Below, piece by piece: positions 1 through 5,692 of a stretch of 7,130 nucleotides of DNA (the stretch's first letter is position 1; each line of letters opens with the position of its first letter). Below the pieces are notes generated by a model. It was not told where the DNA came from and made no database searches. It worked only from the letters and a program-made list of their open reading frames with translations. The position numbers and the translations under genes are program-made. Source of the DNA: Phycisphaerales bacterium (lineage in GTDB: Bacteria > Planctomycetota > Phycisphaerae > Tepidisphaerales > Tepidisphaeraceae). The DNA lies in NCBI GenBank assembly GCA_028288875.1, contig JAQGHK010000073.1:1-7130 (forward strand). The letters run 5' to 3'.

Positions 1-778
1 TTGCTGGCCGCGTTGTCGCCGGACTCTGCCCGGTGACGGCGGCGAGCGCCGCCTCGTCTTCGCCGAACGCGACGACCGATTCATCGACGGCCGCGCGGAC
101 TTGGCCTTCCTTACCGGCCCAGCGGGTATACGCAACGCGCTGGCCGGGGACTTCGTCGCTGACGACGGTGCGGCGGGTCATCTGGAGCGCGCCGTCGATG
201 TGCGTGGTCGAATCGTAGGTCGCGGTGGCGACGGTCATCTCGCCGACCTTGCGGTCTTCGGTGCCGGCCAGTTTGTCTTCGATGACATTGACGGAACCGA
301 CGGCGAACATCCCTTTGGGCCGTGTGGTTTTGGTCGTCAGCACCCGGCGGCCGGTTTCAGGTTCGGTCCACTGCTCGGTCACGATCGTGTTGAGGTCGGT
401 CGACGTTTCAGATCGAACGCCTTCGCAGATGAGGGACTTACCAGCGACCTCGATCGTGCGATGGCCGAGCGGTTGGGTCTGGCCGAGCAGGTCCTCGGAA
501 CCGCGGGCGAGGGTTTTGGTGGGCGTCCATGGGCCGTTGGGTTGGTCGCCGTGCGCGTAGGCCACGACGGCCTGGCCGGCGGCGTCGACGCCGAGCAGCA
601 GTTCCCGGCGAAACACCGCGCCAGTGTCCCAGGCGGTGCTCCGGAATATGACGTACGTGCCGGGCGTGCAGTTCTTCCACGCGCCGGATGCCGGGGCCGC
701 GATGGTCTTCACCTCGGCCCCAATGGCCGCCGTGGCAAGGGCCAGGATCAGCAGCGACGCCGCGCGAGTCCCTCTCAT
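1..778 (-). CDS. Secreted protein of unknown function, C-terminus cut by the left edge
   Basis: An open frame of 259 codons starts at an ATG at 776-778 and runs off the window without a stop. Residues 1-21 (MRGTRAASLLILALATAAIG and the next Ala) form a good Sec signal peptide: basic start, hydrophobic core, small residues before the likely cleavage site. There is no Cys lipobox, so it should be exported rather than lipidated. The mature part is Thr- and Val-rich and beta-looking, with alternating stretches such as GEMTVATATYDSTTHIDG near residues 179-196. I recognise no family. A TTRP occurs at 151-154 and a PATTRP at 253-258, just before the window ends. The start has an unusually G-rich ribosome site, GGGGGG at 783-788, four bases away, and lies 23 bases after the lgt stop, so it is probably the third gene of the panC-lgt operon. 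The long opposite-strand frames here are shadows. Gene reality is well supported; function is unknown. Confidence 0.8.
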   Translation of the reverse strand, partial: MRGTRAASLLILALATAAIGAEVKTIAAPASGAWKNCTPGTYVIFRSTAWDTGAVFRRELLLGVDAAGQAVVAYAHGDQPNGPWTPTKTLARGSEDLLGQTQPLGHRTIEVAGKSLICEGVRSETSTDLNTIVTEQWTEPETGRRVLTTKTTRPKGMFAVGSVNVIEDKLAGTEDRKVGEMTVATATYDSTTHIDGALQMTRRTVVSDEVPGQRVAYTRWAGKEGQVRAAVDESVVAFGEDEAALAAVTGQSPATTRPA

Positions 779-801
779 GGTGCCCCCCGTTCGTCAGGCC
801 A

Positions 802-1761
802 CTACGCCCCGGCCGGCGTGGCAAACGCTGGTGGCGATTGCTCGTCGACCTGCTTCCGCAGACCGGCAGCCACCCAGAGCGTCACGCCGCCGAGGGATAC
901 GCCCAGGCCGATCAGCATGCTAAGCGTCAGCGGCCCCAGCACGGCCGGCTCGACGCGCATGCCTTCGATCAGGAATCTCGTCAGGCCTTCCAGCATCATC
1001 ATGACGGCAAACCCGCGGCCGGGCGTTTTGCCGAGCGTGAAGAAAGCAGTGGCGACCGCGGCGATCAGCAGGGCGGTCACCGTGCTGATGAGCTGCGTGT
1101 TGATCACCGGCAGCGACCGCTGCGCATCGGCCGCTGCGGCGAGATCGTGCTGGGCTTTGATCTGTTCAGGCTTCATCAGGCGCGAGGTGTTCTTGATCAG
1201 GTCCTGCTGATACAGCACCGGCGGCGGCGTGACCTTCGCATGTTCGTAGTCGTCCAAGTAGGCCGGGCTGTAGTAGGGGAAGGAGATCGCGAGCGGCGCA
1301 GGCAGATTGGCGTGTTGACCCCAGCAGCAGCCATTGAGGAAGCAGCCGACCCGGCCGAACGCCAGGCCGATCATCAGGCAGGGGGCGATGATGTCCATGC
1401 CACGCAGCAGCGGAATGCCTTGCCAGATGGCATAGATGACGAGTGTCGGAAAGGCCAGCAGGAAGCCGCCGTAATAGACCAGGCCGCCGCTGGTGAGGTT
1501 GATCGCGTTCCAGAGGTTGTTGAGGAACGTGTCGCCGGTGAATTCGTTGTGGAACTGAACGACGTACGCGATGCGGGCACCGATCAAGCCGCTCACCAGC
1601 GCCAGGATGGCGGCGTTGGCGAACAGATCTGGATTGAGGTTGCTTCGCCGGGCGAGGAACTTGGCCAGTTCGATCGCCAGCAGCAGGCCGATGACCAGCA
1701 TCAGGCCGTAGCTGTGCACGGAGTAGCCGAGGAAGGGAACGCGGAACAATTCTGGAAACAT
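802..1761 (-). CDS. lgt: Prolipoprotein diacylglyceryl transferase (divergent, planctomycete-like)
   Basis: Lgt is an inner-membrane enzyme that moves diacylglycerol from phosphatidylglycerol to the lipobox Cys of prolipoproteins. The 319-residue product is highly hydrophobic, with about seven membrane segments (roughly 17-36, 47-70, 92-114, 122-143, 222-242, 250-268, 278-300). The family signature region is recognisable at 136-148 (GRVGCFLNGCCWG), as is the late TRFLIEGMR at 261-269, giving R137, R262 and E266 where E. coli Lgt has R143, R239 and E243. Aligned from memory, E. coli H103, N146 and E151 are replaced by Y97, C140 and C145. A soluble insertion of about 67 residues lies at 150-216, ahead of LPVINTQL, making it longer than the E. 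coli enzyme (about 290). The start is supported by AAGGG about four bases upstream, inside the 12-base gap after panC. Identity as an Lgt-family protein is firm; activity is likely but, given the replacements, not certain. Confidence 0.93.
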   Translation of the reverse strand: MFPELFRVPFLGYSVHSYGLMLVIGLLLAIELAKFLARRSNLNPDLFANAAILALVSGLIGARIAYVVQFHNEFTGDTFLNNLWNAINLTSGGLVYYGGFLLAFPTLVIYAIWQGIPLLRGMDIIAPCLMIGLAFGRVGCFLNGCCWGQHANLPAPLAISFPYYSPAYLDDYEHAKVTPPPVLYQQDLIKNTSRLMKPEQIKAQHDLAAAADAQRSLPVINTQLISTVTALLIAAVATAFFTLGKTPGRGFAVMMMLEGLTRFLIEGMRVEPAVLGPLTLSMLIGLGVSLGGVTLWVAAGLRKQVDEQSPPAFATPAGA

Positions 1762-1773
1762 GTAGCCCTTAGT

Positions 1774-2628
1774 TTATGCGCCGAGAACGACATTATCGAT
1801 TAAGCGCGTATCCCCGACACGCGCCGCGATGCAGCAGACGGCCGGGCCGTCGATCTGCTCCATCGGCTTGAGCGTCAGCGGATCAACGCAGGCGACGTAA
1901 TCGATCGACAGCGGCACATGGCCGAGGTTGCCGACGTCCAGCAGCGTTCGCTGCATAATGGTTACGAGCCGACTGGCGACACGGACGCCGCTATCAAACG
2001 TTTCCATTGCAAAGAATAAGGCCCGGCTGATCGACAGGGCCCGCGCCCGCTGGTCGGTGGTCAGGAAGCGATTGCGACTGCTCATCGCCAGGCCGTCGGC
2101 TTCACGGAGGGTCGGACAGGGGGCGATCCTGATCGGGAAGTTCAGCGCCTCGGCCATTGCGGTAATGACGCGAAGCTGCTGGAAATCTTTCTGACCGAAA
2201 CAGGCCACCTGCGGCTGCACGATATTGAATAGCTTGGCAACGACCTGGCAGACGCCTTGGAAATGGCCGGGCCGGTGCTTGCCTTCGAGGACGCCGGTGA
2301 GATCAGGCATGTCGATGAACGCCCGCGGGCCGGCGGAGTACATGTCGTCGGCAGCGGGGTTGAAGACGGCGTCCACGCCGGCGTTCTGACACAGGGCGAG
2401 GTCGTCTTCGATCGGCCGCGGATAACGGTTGAAATCTTCGCGCGGGCCGAACTGGGTCGGGTTGACGAAAACGCTGACGAGCGTCTGGTGCGCGTGCCGC
2501 TGGGCTTCGGCCACCAACGAGAGATGGCCGGCGTGGAGCGCGCCCATCGTGGGGACCAAGGCCAACACGCCCGCGCGGGCTCTCCAGGCGCGGCATTCTT
2601 CGATCGTCCGGAGCACGGTCATGGGCAT
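1774..2628 (-). CDS. panC: Pantoate--beta-alanine ligase (pantothenate synthetase)
   Basis: PanC is a cytoplasmic enzyme joining pantoate and beta-alanine with ATP through a pantoyl-adenylate, the last step of pantothenate (vitamin B5, CoA precursor) synthesis. The 284 residues match the usual length. Visible motifs are PTMGALHAGH at 26-35 (the HIGH-type nucleotide site, H32 and H35), FVNPTQFGPREDF at 54-66, RPGHFQGV at 119-126, FGQKDFQQL at 144-152, and AMSSRNRFL at 181-189 (the KMSKS-like loop). The C-terminal domain ends with VGDTRLIDNV. An in-frame TGA at 2659-2661 leaves the ATG at 2628 as the first usable start, with a second ATG two codons on; neither has a clear Shine-Dalgarno. It is the promoter-proximal gene of the panC-lgt-secreted protein cluster and is divergent from the sigma-54 activator. 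Other pan genes are not in the window. Confidence 0.97.
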   Translation of the reverse strand: MPMTVLRTIEECRAWRARAGVLALVPTMGALHAGHLSLVAEAQRHAHQTLVSVFVNPTQFGPREDFNRYPRPIEDDLALCQNAGVDAVFNPAADDMYSAGPRAFIDMPDLTGVLEGKHRPGHFQGVCQVVAKLFNIVQPQVACFGQKDFQQLRVITAMAEALNFPIRIAPCPTLREADGLAMSSRNRFLTTDQRARALSISRALFFAMETFDSGVRVASRLVTIMQRTLLDVGNLGHVPLSIDYVACVDPLTLKPMEQIDGPAVCCIAARVGDTRLIDNVVLGA

Positions 2629-2633
2629 ATCGG

Positions 2634-2662
2634 ACGATACGACGGCGAAGCGGTTCGCTCAA
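2634..2662 (-). promoter_or_regulatory. Candidate sigma-70-type promoter of the panC operon
   Basis: On the minus strand TTGAGC (2657-2662) and TATCGT (2634-2639) are separated by 17 bases, each matching the consensus hexamer at four of six positions. A transcript would begin about seven bases past the -10, at about 2627, essentially at the panC ATG (2628) or just ahead of the second ATG (2622). That fits the absence of a Shine-Dalgarno sequence and suggests a leaderless message. The same TTGAGC -35 occurs before icd. The -10 is weak. Confidence 0.4.
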
Positions 2663-2694
2663 CATCGCGCCGCACCTCGCAATTTTCTTAGATA

Positions 2695-2708
2695 CCCCCG
2701 AATGGGGG
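2695..2708. repeat. Short G/C hairpin in the divergent intergenic region
   Basis: CCCCC (2695-2699), loop GAAT, GGGGG (2704-2708) form a perfect five-pair dyad roughly in the middle of the 187-base gap between panC and the activator. On the minus strand an A/T-rich stretch follows, but no gene ends here, so a terminator role is unlikely. It could be a protein-binding dyad or chance in GC-rich DNA. Confidence 0.35.
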
Positions 2709-2780
2709 GCCTACGCGGACCAGTTTGCCCATTCTCAAGGCAGTCGGCTTCAATTTGTGCGATAGGTTGTGCTAAATAGT

Positions 2781-2809
2781 CTGGCAAAATTGCGGCGAGT
2801 GCCTATAGT
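2781..2809 (+). promoter_or_regulatory. Candidate promoter of the sigma-54 activator gene, predicting a leaderless mRNA
   Basis: CTGGCA (2781-2786; four of six matches to TTGACA) and TATAGT (2804-2809; five of six matches to TATAAT) are separated by an ideal 17 bases. Transcription would start about seven bases after the -10, at about 2816, which is the A of the ATG. No Shine-Dalgarno is present between the -10 and the start, so the geometry points to a leaderless transcript. Confidence 0.55.
2784..2793. promoter_or_regulatory. Possible operator overlapping the activator promoter
   Basis: GCAA-AA-TTGC is a perfect dyad that overlaps the -35 (2781-2786) of the activator promoter. Its right part, AAAATTGCG (2786-2794), is repeated inverted as CGCAATTTT at 2678-2686, on the panC side of the gap, about 108 bases away. 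A direct repeat TTGTGC (2755-2760 and 2767-2772) lies just upstream. These are the kinds of sites a repressor or self-regulator would use, but such short dyads can arise by chance. Confidence 0.25.
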
Positions 2810-2815
2810 TTAATC

Positions 2816-4450
2816 ATGCCTCTCGACCTTCCGCCTGAAGCTAAAACAACGGGCAACGCTGATACTGCTCAAAATCTAGCCACCCTCAACGAAGTCGGCC
2901 TCGTTTTGTCGTCTACGCTGGAGCTGCGCGACATCTTTGCGCGGATTATGCGCGTCATCGGCGAACGGCTGCAGATGCACCGCGGCACTTTGGTGCTGCT
3001 GGACGAGTCGACCGGCCGGCTGCGCACCGAGGCGGCAGTGGGGTTGTCAGCCGAGGATGTGGAGCGGAATCGCTTCGCCTTGGGTGAAGGCGTTACGGGC
3101 GCCGTTGTCGCGACCGGCCGGGCCCGGGTGATCGCGGACATGCGGACTGAGCCCGACTTCCTGAACAAAACGCACCGCATGGACGTCTCCGGCGACGACG
3201 TCGTGAGCTTCTTTTGTATACCGATCCGTATTGAAGGCCGGGTCGCCGGGGCATTGTCGATCGACAAGATTTTCACCAATGAAAGCCAGCTCGATTCCGA
3301 CCGCCGCTTCCTGGAAATCATCACCGCCTTCCTCAGTCAGGCCATCCAGATCAATCGCATGGTGATGCGGCAGAAGGAAGAGCTGCTGGAAGAGAATGCC
3401 CAACTCCGGGCACAGGTCCGCGACCGGTTCCGCTTCGAAAACATCATCGGCGACTCGCCGGCCATGCATGACGTGTTCAGCGTCGTCGGCCAGGTCGCCA
3501 ACAGCCGGGCGACGGTGCTGCTGCTGGGCGAGACCGGCACGGGTAAGGAAATGATCGCCAAGGCGATCCATTACAACTCGCCCCGCAAGGATAAGCCGTT
3601 CATCCGCGTGAATTGTGGCGCTCTAACTGGCACGCTGCTGGAATCCGAACTGTTCGGCCACGTGAAGGGCAGCTTTACCGGCGCGATCAAAGACAAAATG
3701 GGCCGGTTCGAAGCGGCCGACGGCGGCACGATCTTCCTCGACGAAATCGGCACGATGGAGCCGGTGCTTCAGGTCAAACTGCTGCGCGTGCTGCAGGAAC
3801 GCGAATTCGAGCGCGTCGGCGATACAGCCGTCGTGAAAGTGGATGTCCGTGTGATTGCGGCCACGAACGTCGATCTCCAGGAAGAAGTGGCCAAGAACCA
3901 GTTCCGCGAAGATCTGTTTTACCGGTTAAACGTCGTCAGCATTTACCTGCCGCCGCTGCGGAACCGCCGCGAGGACATTCCCCGCCTGATCGACTACTTC
4001 CTCGACAAGTACAACGCCATGAACGGCCGGCAGCTGCGCAAGATCAATCGCGAGATGCTGAACGTGCTGATGCGCTATCCATGGCCCGGCAACGTGCGGG
4101 AACTGGAAAATGCGATCGAGCGCGCGGTGGTGTTGAGCAACGCCGAGGAATTCGTTGAGGAATTGCTGCCGCTGAGCGTCCGCATGTTCGCCCAGCAACG
4201 CCGCACGAGCCCGACGAGCGAGAGCATCGAAAGCCTCACGCGGCGGCTCAGCGATCAGGCGATTTCGGAATACGAGATGCGCGAAGGCGAGATCTACCAG
4301 CTCGTCATCGATCAGATCGAATACGCCCTGATCGACAGAGCCCTCGATCGCTGCGGCAACGTCAAAACGAAGGCCGCCGATTTCCTCGGCATCAATCGCA
4401 ACACGCTGAATAAGAAGGTCAAAGATCTGGGGATTGAGACGACGGACTGA
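2816..4450 (+). CDS. NifA-type sigma-54-dependent transcriptional activator (GAF, AAA+, Fis-type HTH)
   Basis: This 544-residue protein is a bacterial enhancer-binding protein that would use ATP to remodel sigma-54 RNA polymerase at -24/-12 promoters. In order it has a GAF sensor domain (about 22-180, including GEGVTGAVVATGRARVIADM at 90-109), a coiled-coil linker (about 182-205), an AAA+ domain (about 207-455), and a Fis-type helix-turn-helix (about 505-540). AAA+ landmarks are Walker A GETGTGKE 238-245, sigma-54 contact loop GSFTGA 285-290 (classically GAFTGA), Walker B FLDE 307-310, AATN 348-351, REDLFYRLNV 364-373 and WPGNVREL 423-430. There is no receiver domain, so control is probably by a small ligand or partner at the GAF domain. 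The layout and GAF sequence resemble NifA, but the inter-domain cysteines of oxygen-sensitive NifA are absent and no nif gene is nearby, so nifA is not assigned. An in-frame TAG at 2777 fixes the start. It stands alone on its strand; targets are unknown. Confidence 0.95.
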   Translation: MPLDLPPEAKTTGNADTAQNLATLNEVGLVLSSTLELRDIFARIMRVIGERLQMHRGTLVLLDESTGRLRTEAAVGLSAEDVERNRFALGEGVTGAVVATGRARVIADMRTEPDFLNKTHRMDVSGDDVVSFFCIPIRIEGRVAGALSIDKIFTNESQLDSDRRFLEIITAFLSQAIQINRMVMRQKEELLEENAQLRAQVRDRFRFENIIGDSPAMHDVFSVVGQVANSRATVLLLGETGTGKEMIAKAIHYNSPRKDKPFIRVNCGALTGTLLESELFGHVKGSFTGAIKDKMGRFEAADGGTIFLDEIGTMEPVLQVKLLRVLQEREFERVGDTAVVKVDVRVIAATNVDLQEEVAKNQFREDLFYRLNVVSIYLPPLRNRREDIPRLIDYFLDKYNAMNGRQLRKINREMLNVLMRYPWPGNVRELENAIERAVVLSNAEEFVEELLPLSVRMFAQQRRTSPTSESIESLTRRLSDQAISEYEMREGEIYQLVIDQIEYALIDRALDRCGNVKTKAADFLGINRNTLNKKVKDLGIETTD

Positions 4451-4475
4451 GCGCGGATTCGCAAGAGTGCTGCGT

Positions 4476-4522
4476 CCTCTGGTCCCCGCGCCCGGTCCGC
4501 CGGGAGAGGGCTAGGGAGAGGG
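4476..4522. repeat. G-rich direct repeat and hairpin in the convergent gap
   Basis: The 81-base gap between the convergent activator and NTF2-like genes contains GGGAGAGGG at 4502-4510 and again at 4514-4522, separated by CTA. Just before it, CCCGG (4491-4495), loop TCCG and CCGGG (4500-4504) form a five-pair hairpin, flanked by CCTCT (4476-4480) and its complement AGAGG (4505-4509). It may help end transcription from either side, but no T-run follows, so it is not called a terminator. It resembles dispersed intergenic repeats of other genomes. Confidence 0.45.
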
Positions 4523-4531
4523 TCTTCTGAC

Positions 4532-5149
4532 CTACTTCGGTCGCGTGGTGGCCGGCTGGTCGGGATTGGCGATCCGCATTTTCACGCGGGTTTCTAAGTC
4601 GGTCTGGACCTCGGCGTAGTTTTTGAACCGCCCGGCGGCGATCTCGGTCGACAGGGCGTTCATCACCTCGACCAGCGCCCCGCGGAAGGTTTCGATTTCC
4701 GAAACCGTCTGTGGCGGGTACATGGCGTTAAGGTCGATCTTCCATTCCTCGCCGACGCGCTTGAAGCGAATGGGCTCCAAGGTATCGCGGCTGATCAGCG
4801 TGGCGGTGTCCTGAGTGACGGTGAGACGATCCGGGTCGGGCGCATCAATCGGACGAGTCGTCGGGCCAGTATACTCGACCGGTTTGAGCGCTCCGGGAAA
4901 CGCTTTCTCAACGGCCGCCTGAAACTGCTTCTCGGCCACCGCCGCGGCGCGGCGGCCCTCAATCACCGGCAGCCGTTTCTCGTCGGCGATGATCAACTGC
5001 TTGACGCGATCAATATCGCCAGCCGCCAAGGCGTCGGCGTACTGTTTGAAAACGGCTTTCGGATCGCCGCCATCGGCAGACGCAGCACCCGCCGTCATCA
5101 GAACAACGGCCACGCCGACGCCAAACGTGCGGGCGATCGGTCGCGTCAC
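4532..5149 (-). CDS. Exported NTF2-like protein of unknown function with Thr-Thr-Arg-Pro tail
   Basis: A 205-residue protein with an N-terminal Sec signal peptide (basic start MTRPIAR, hydrophobic 9-20, likely cleavage after ASA at 23-25), so probably periplasmic. Residues 29-55 (PKAVFKQYADALAAGDIDRVKQL and onward) look like the first helices of an NTF2/SnoaL-like or DUF4878-like fold, and RFKRVGEEWKIDL at 128-140 like its later strands; this is an inference from pattern. No catalytic residues can be named. TTRP appears at 97-100 and the protein ends PATTRPK (199-205), the same tail type as the secreted protein at the left edge. The start is GTG, not ATG: the next Met (18) would destroy the signal peptide, and AAGGTGG sits seven bases upstream. 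GTG overlaps the TGA of the preceding gene by four bases (GTGA), implying translational coupling. Confidence 0.88.
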   Translation of the reverse strand: MTRPIARTFGVGVAVVLMTAGAASADGGDPKAVFKQYADALAAGDIDRVKQLIIADEKRLPVIEGRRAAAVAEKQFQAAVEKAFPGALKPVEYTGPTTRPIDAPDPDRLTVTQDTATLISRDTLEPIRFKRVGEEWKIDLNAMYPPQTVSEIETFRGALVEVMNALSTEIAAGRFKNYAEVQTDLETRVKMRIANPDQPATTRPK

Positions 5150-5163
5150 TCGAGTTCCACCTT
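5146..5163 (-). promoter_or_regulatory. GTGA stop/start overlap with internal ribosome site
   Basis: On the minus strand AAGGTGG (5157-5163), inside the last codons of the carbonic-anhydrase-like gene, is followed seven bases later by GTG (5147-5149), which shares bases with the TGA stop (5146-5148). This decides the start of the NTF2-like gene and suggests that ribosomes finishing one gene begin the next, giving linked output of both proteins. Confidence 0.75.
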
Positions 5164-5598
5164 GTCGAAGACGACGCCTTCGGACGTGATGCGCAGGTAG
5201 TAGCCTTCGATCTTTTCAAGCTTGGTATGGTGCCGGATCGAATACGCCGCCCGCGTCAGGTCGGCGATCTGCAACTGCTTCATGCTTTCCGGCCGCACGT
5301 TGAGGCGGCCTGCATAGAACGCACAATTTTCGTGCTGAATCAGCACGACTTTGCTCAGCTTGTGGGCATCAATCAGGAAGTTCAGTTCGTCGATGACGCC
5401 TTGTTCTTCCAAGCGTGCCTGATTGTAGCCCGCCAGGCACGCCGGCCCGCCGGGCAGGGCGATGCGGTCATACCGCGGCAGCTTAAGGCCGTTCTGCATG
5501 AAGTCGTCAAAGTGCTCGCCCACGCGGCCATCGGCGCAATACATCGCGGCGGCGTGAACGCGGTCTGCGTTGTAGGGCAATTGGGAGATGTAACACAT
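5146..5598 (-). CDS. Small beta-carbonic-anhydrase-like protein
   Basis: The 150-residue product has the zinc-site pattern of beta-class carbonic anhydrases, which interconvert CO2 and bicarbonate: C21-x-D23-x-R25 (YCADGR) and H89-x-x-C92 (QHENC), giving Cys/His/Cys zinc ligands and the Asp-Arg dyad. RIALPGGPA at 45-53 takes the place of the strand after the first motif, and the end, EGYYLRITSEG (131-141), resembles the family's terminal GWxYDxxTG segment. It is much shorter than E. coli Can (about 220) and lacks the usual Gly after HxxC (here Ala93-Phe94-Tyr95), so it belongs to a compact divergent branch whose activity is unproven. No signal peptide is present, so it is cytoplasmic. The ATG at 5598 has AAAGG six bases upstream. 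It follows icd after 97 bases that hold a palindromic element and is coupled by GTGA overlap to the exported NTF2-like gene. Confidence 0.85.
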   Translation of the reverse strand: MCYISQLPYNADRVHAAAMYCADGRVGEHFDDFMQNGLKLPRYDRIALPGGPACLAGYNQARLEEQGVIDELNFLIDAHKLSKVVLIQHENCAFYAGRLNVRPESMKQLQIADLTRAAYSIRHHTKLEKIEGYYLRITSEGVVFDKVELE

Positions 5599-5610
5599 AA
5601 AAAACCTTTA

Positions 5611-5687
5611 GTAGACAGAGGACAGAGGGCAGTATGCAGAAATACAAAGAGTTCTTCTCTGTCTTCTGCTTACTGCCCTCTGCCTAC
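5611..5687. repeat. Palindromic element of degenerate 7-base units between icd and the carbonic-anhydrase-like gene
   Basis: The left arm at 5621-5641 and right arm at 5664-5684 pair at 19 of 21 positions. Inside them, 5644-5650 pairs with 5656-5662 at six of seven, leaving a five-base loop (5651-5655), so almost the whole stretch folds into one long hairpin. Both arms are 7-base periodic: GTAGACA, GAGGACA, GAGGGCA, GTATGCA from 5611, and TTCTGCT, TACTGCC, CTCTGCC from 5664. Transcripts from icd into the next gene must cross it. No T-run follows the stem directly (the nearest, at 5599-5604, abuts the next ATG), so it looks more like a dispersed repeat, RNA-processing or mRNA-stabilising element than a standard terminator. 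Confidence 0.75.
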
Positions 5688-5692
5688 TTCGC

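Noticed and set aside
438..824. Minus-strand open frame of 128 codons at 438-824
   Set aside because: It is in a different frame from the signal-peptide gene at 1-778, which has a ribosome site and operon spacing; the translation is Arg/Pro-rich shadow sequence.
101..1803. Long plus-strand open frames (101-1210 and 688-1803, about 370 codons each) opposite lgt and the secreted protein gene
   Set aside because: They are low-complexity Arg/Gly/Ala-rich antisense shadows of confident minus-strand genes with recognisable domains and signal peptides.
2747..2760. Sigma-54-type -24/-12 promoter before the activator
   Set aside because: GG and GC here are 11 bases apart and the GGCAAAATTGC at 2783-2793 has only seven, whereas sigma-54 needs ten; a sigma-70-type site explains the start better.
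4521..4532. GGTC-TTCT-GACC hairpin as terminator of the activator gene
   Set aside because: The stem is only four pairs, lacks a T-run and overlaps the stop codon of the convergent gene.
5599..5684. Rho-independent terminator after icd
   Set aside because: The strong hairpin is not followed directly by a T-run; the T-run at 5599-5604 lies about 16 bases further on and serves as the spacer before the next ATG.
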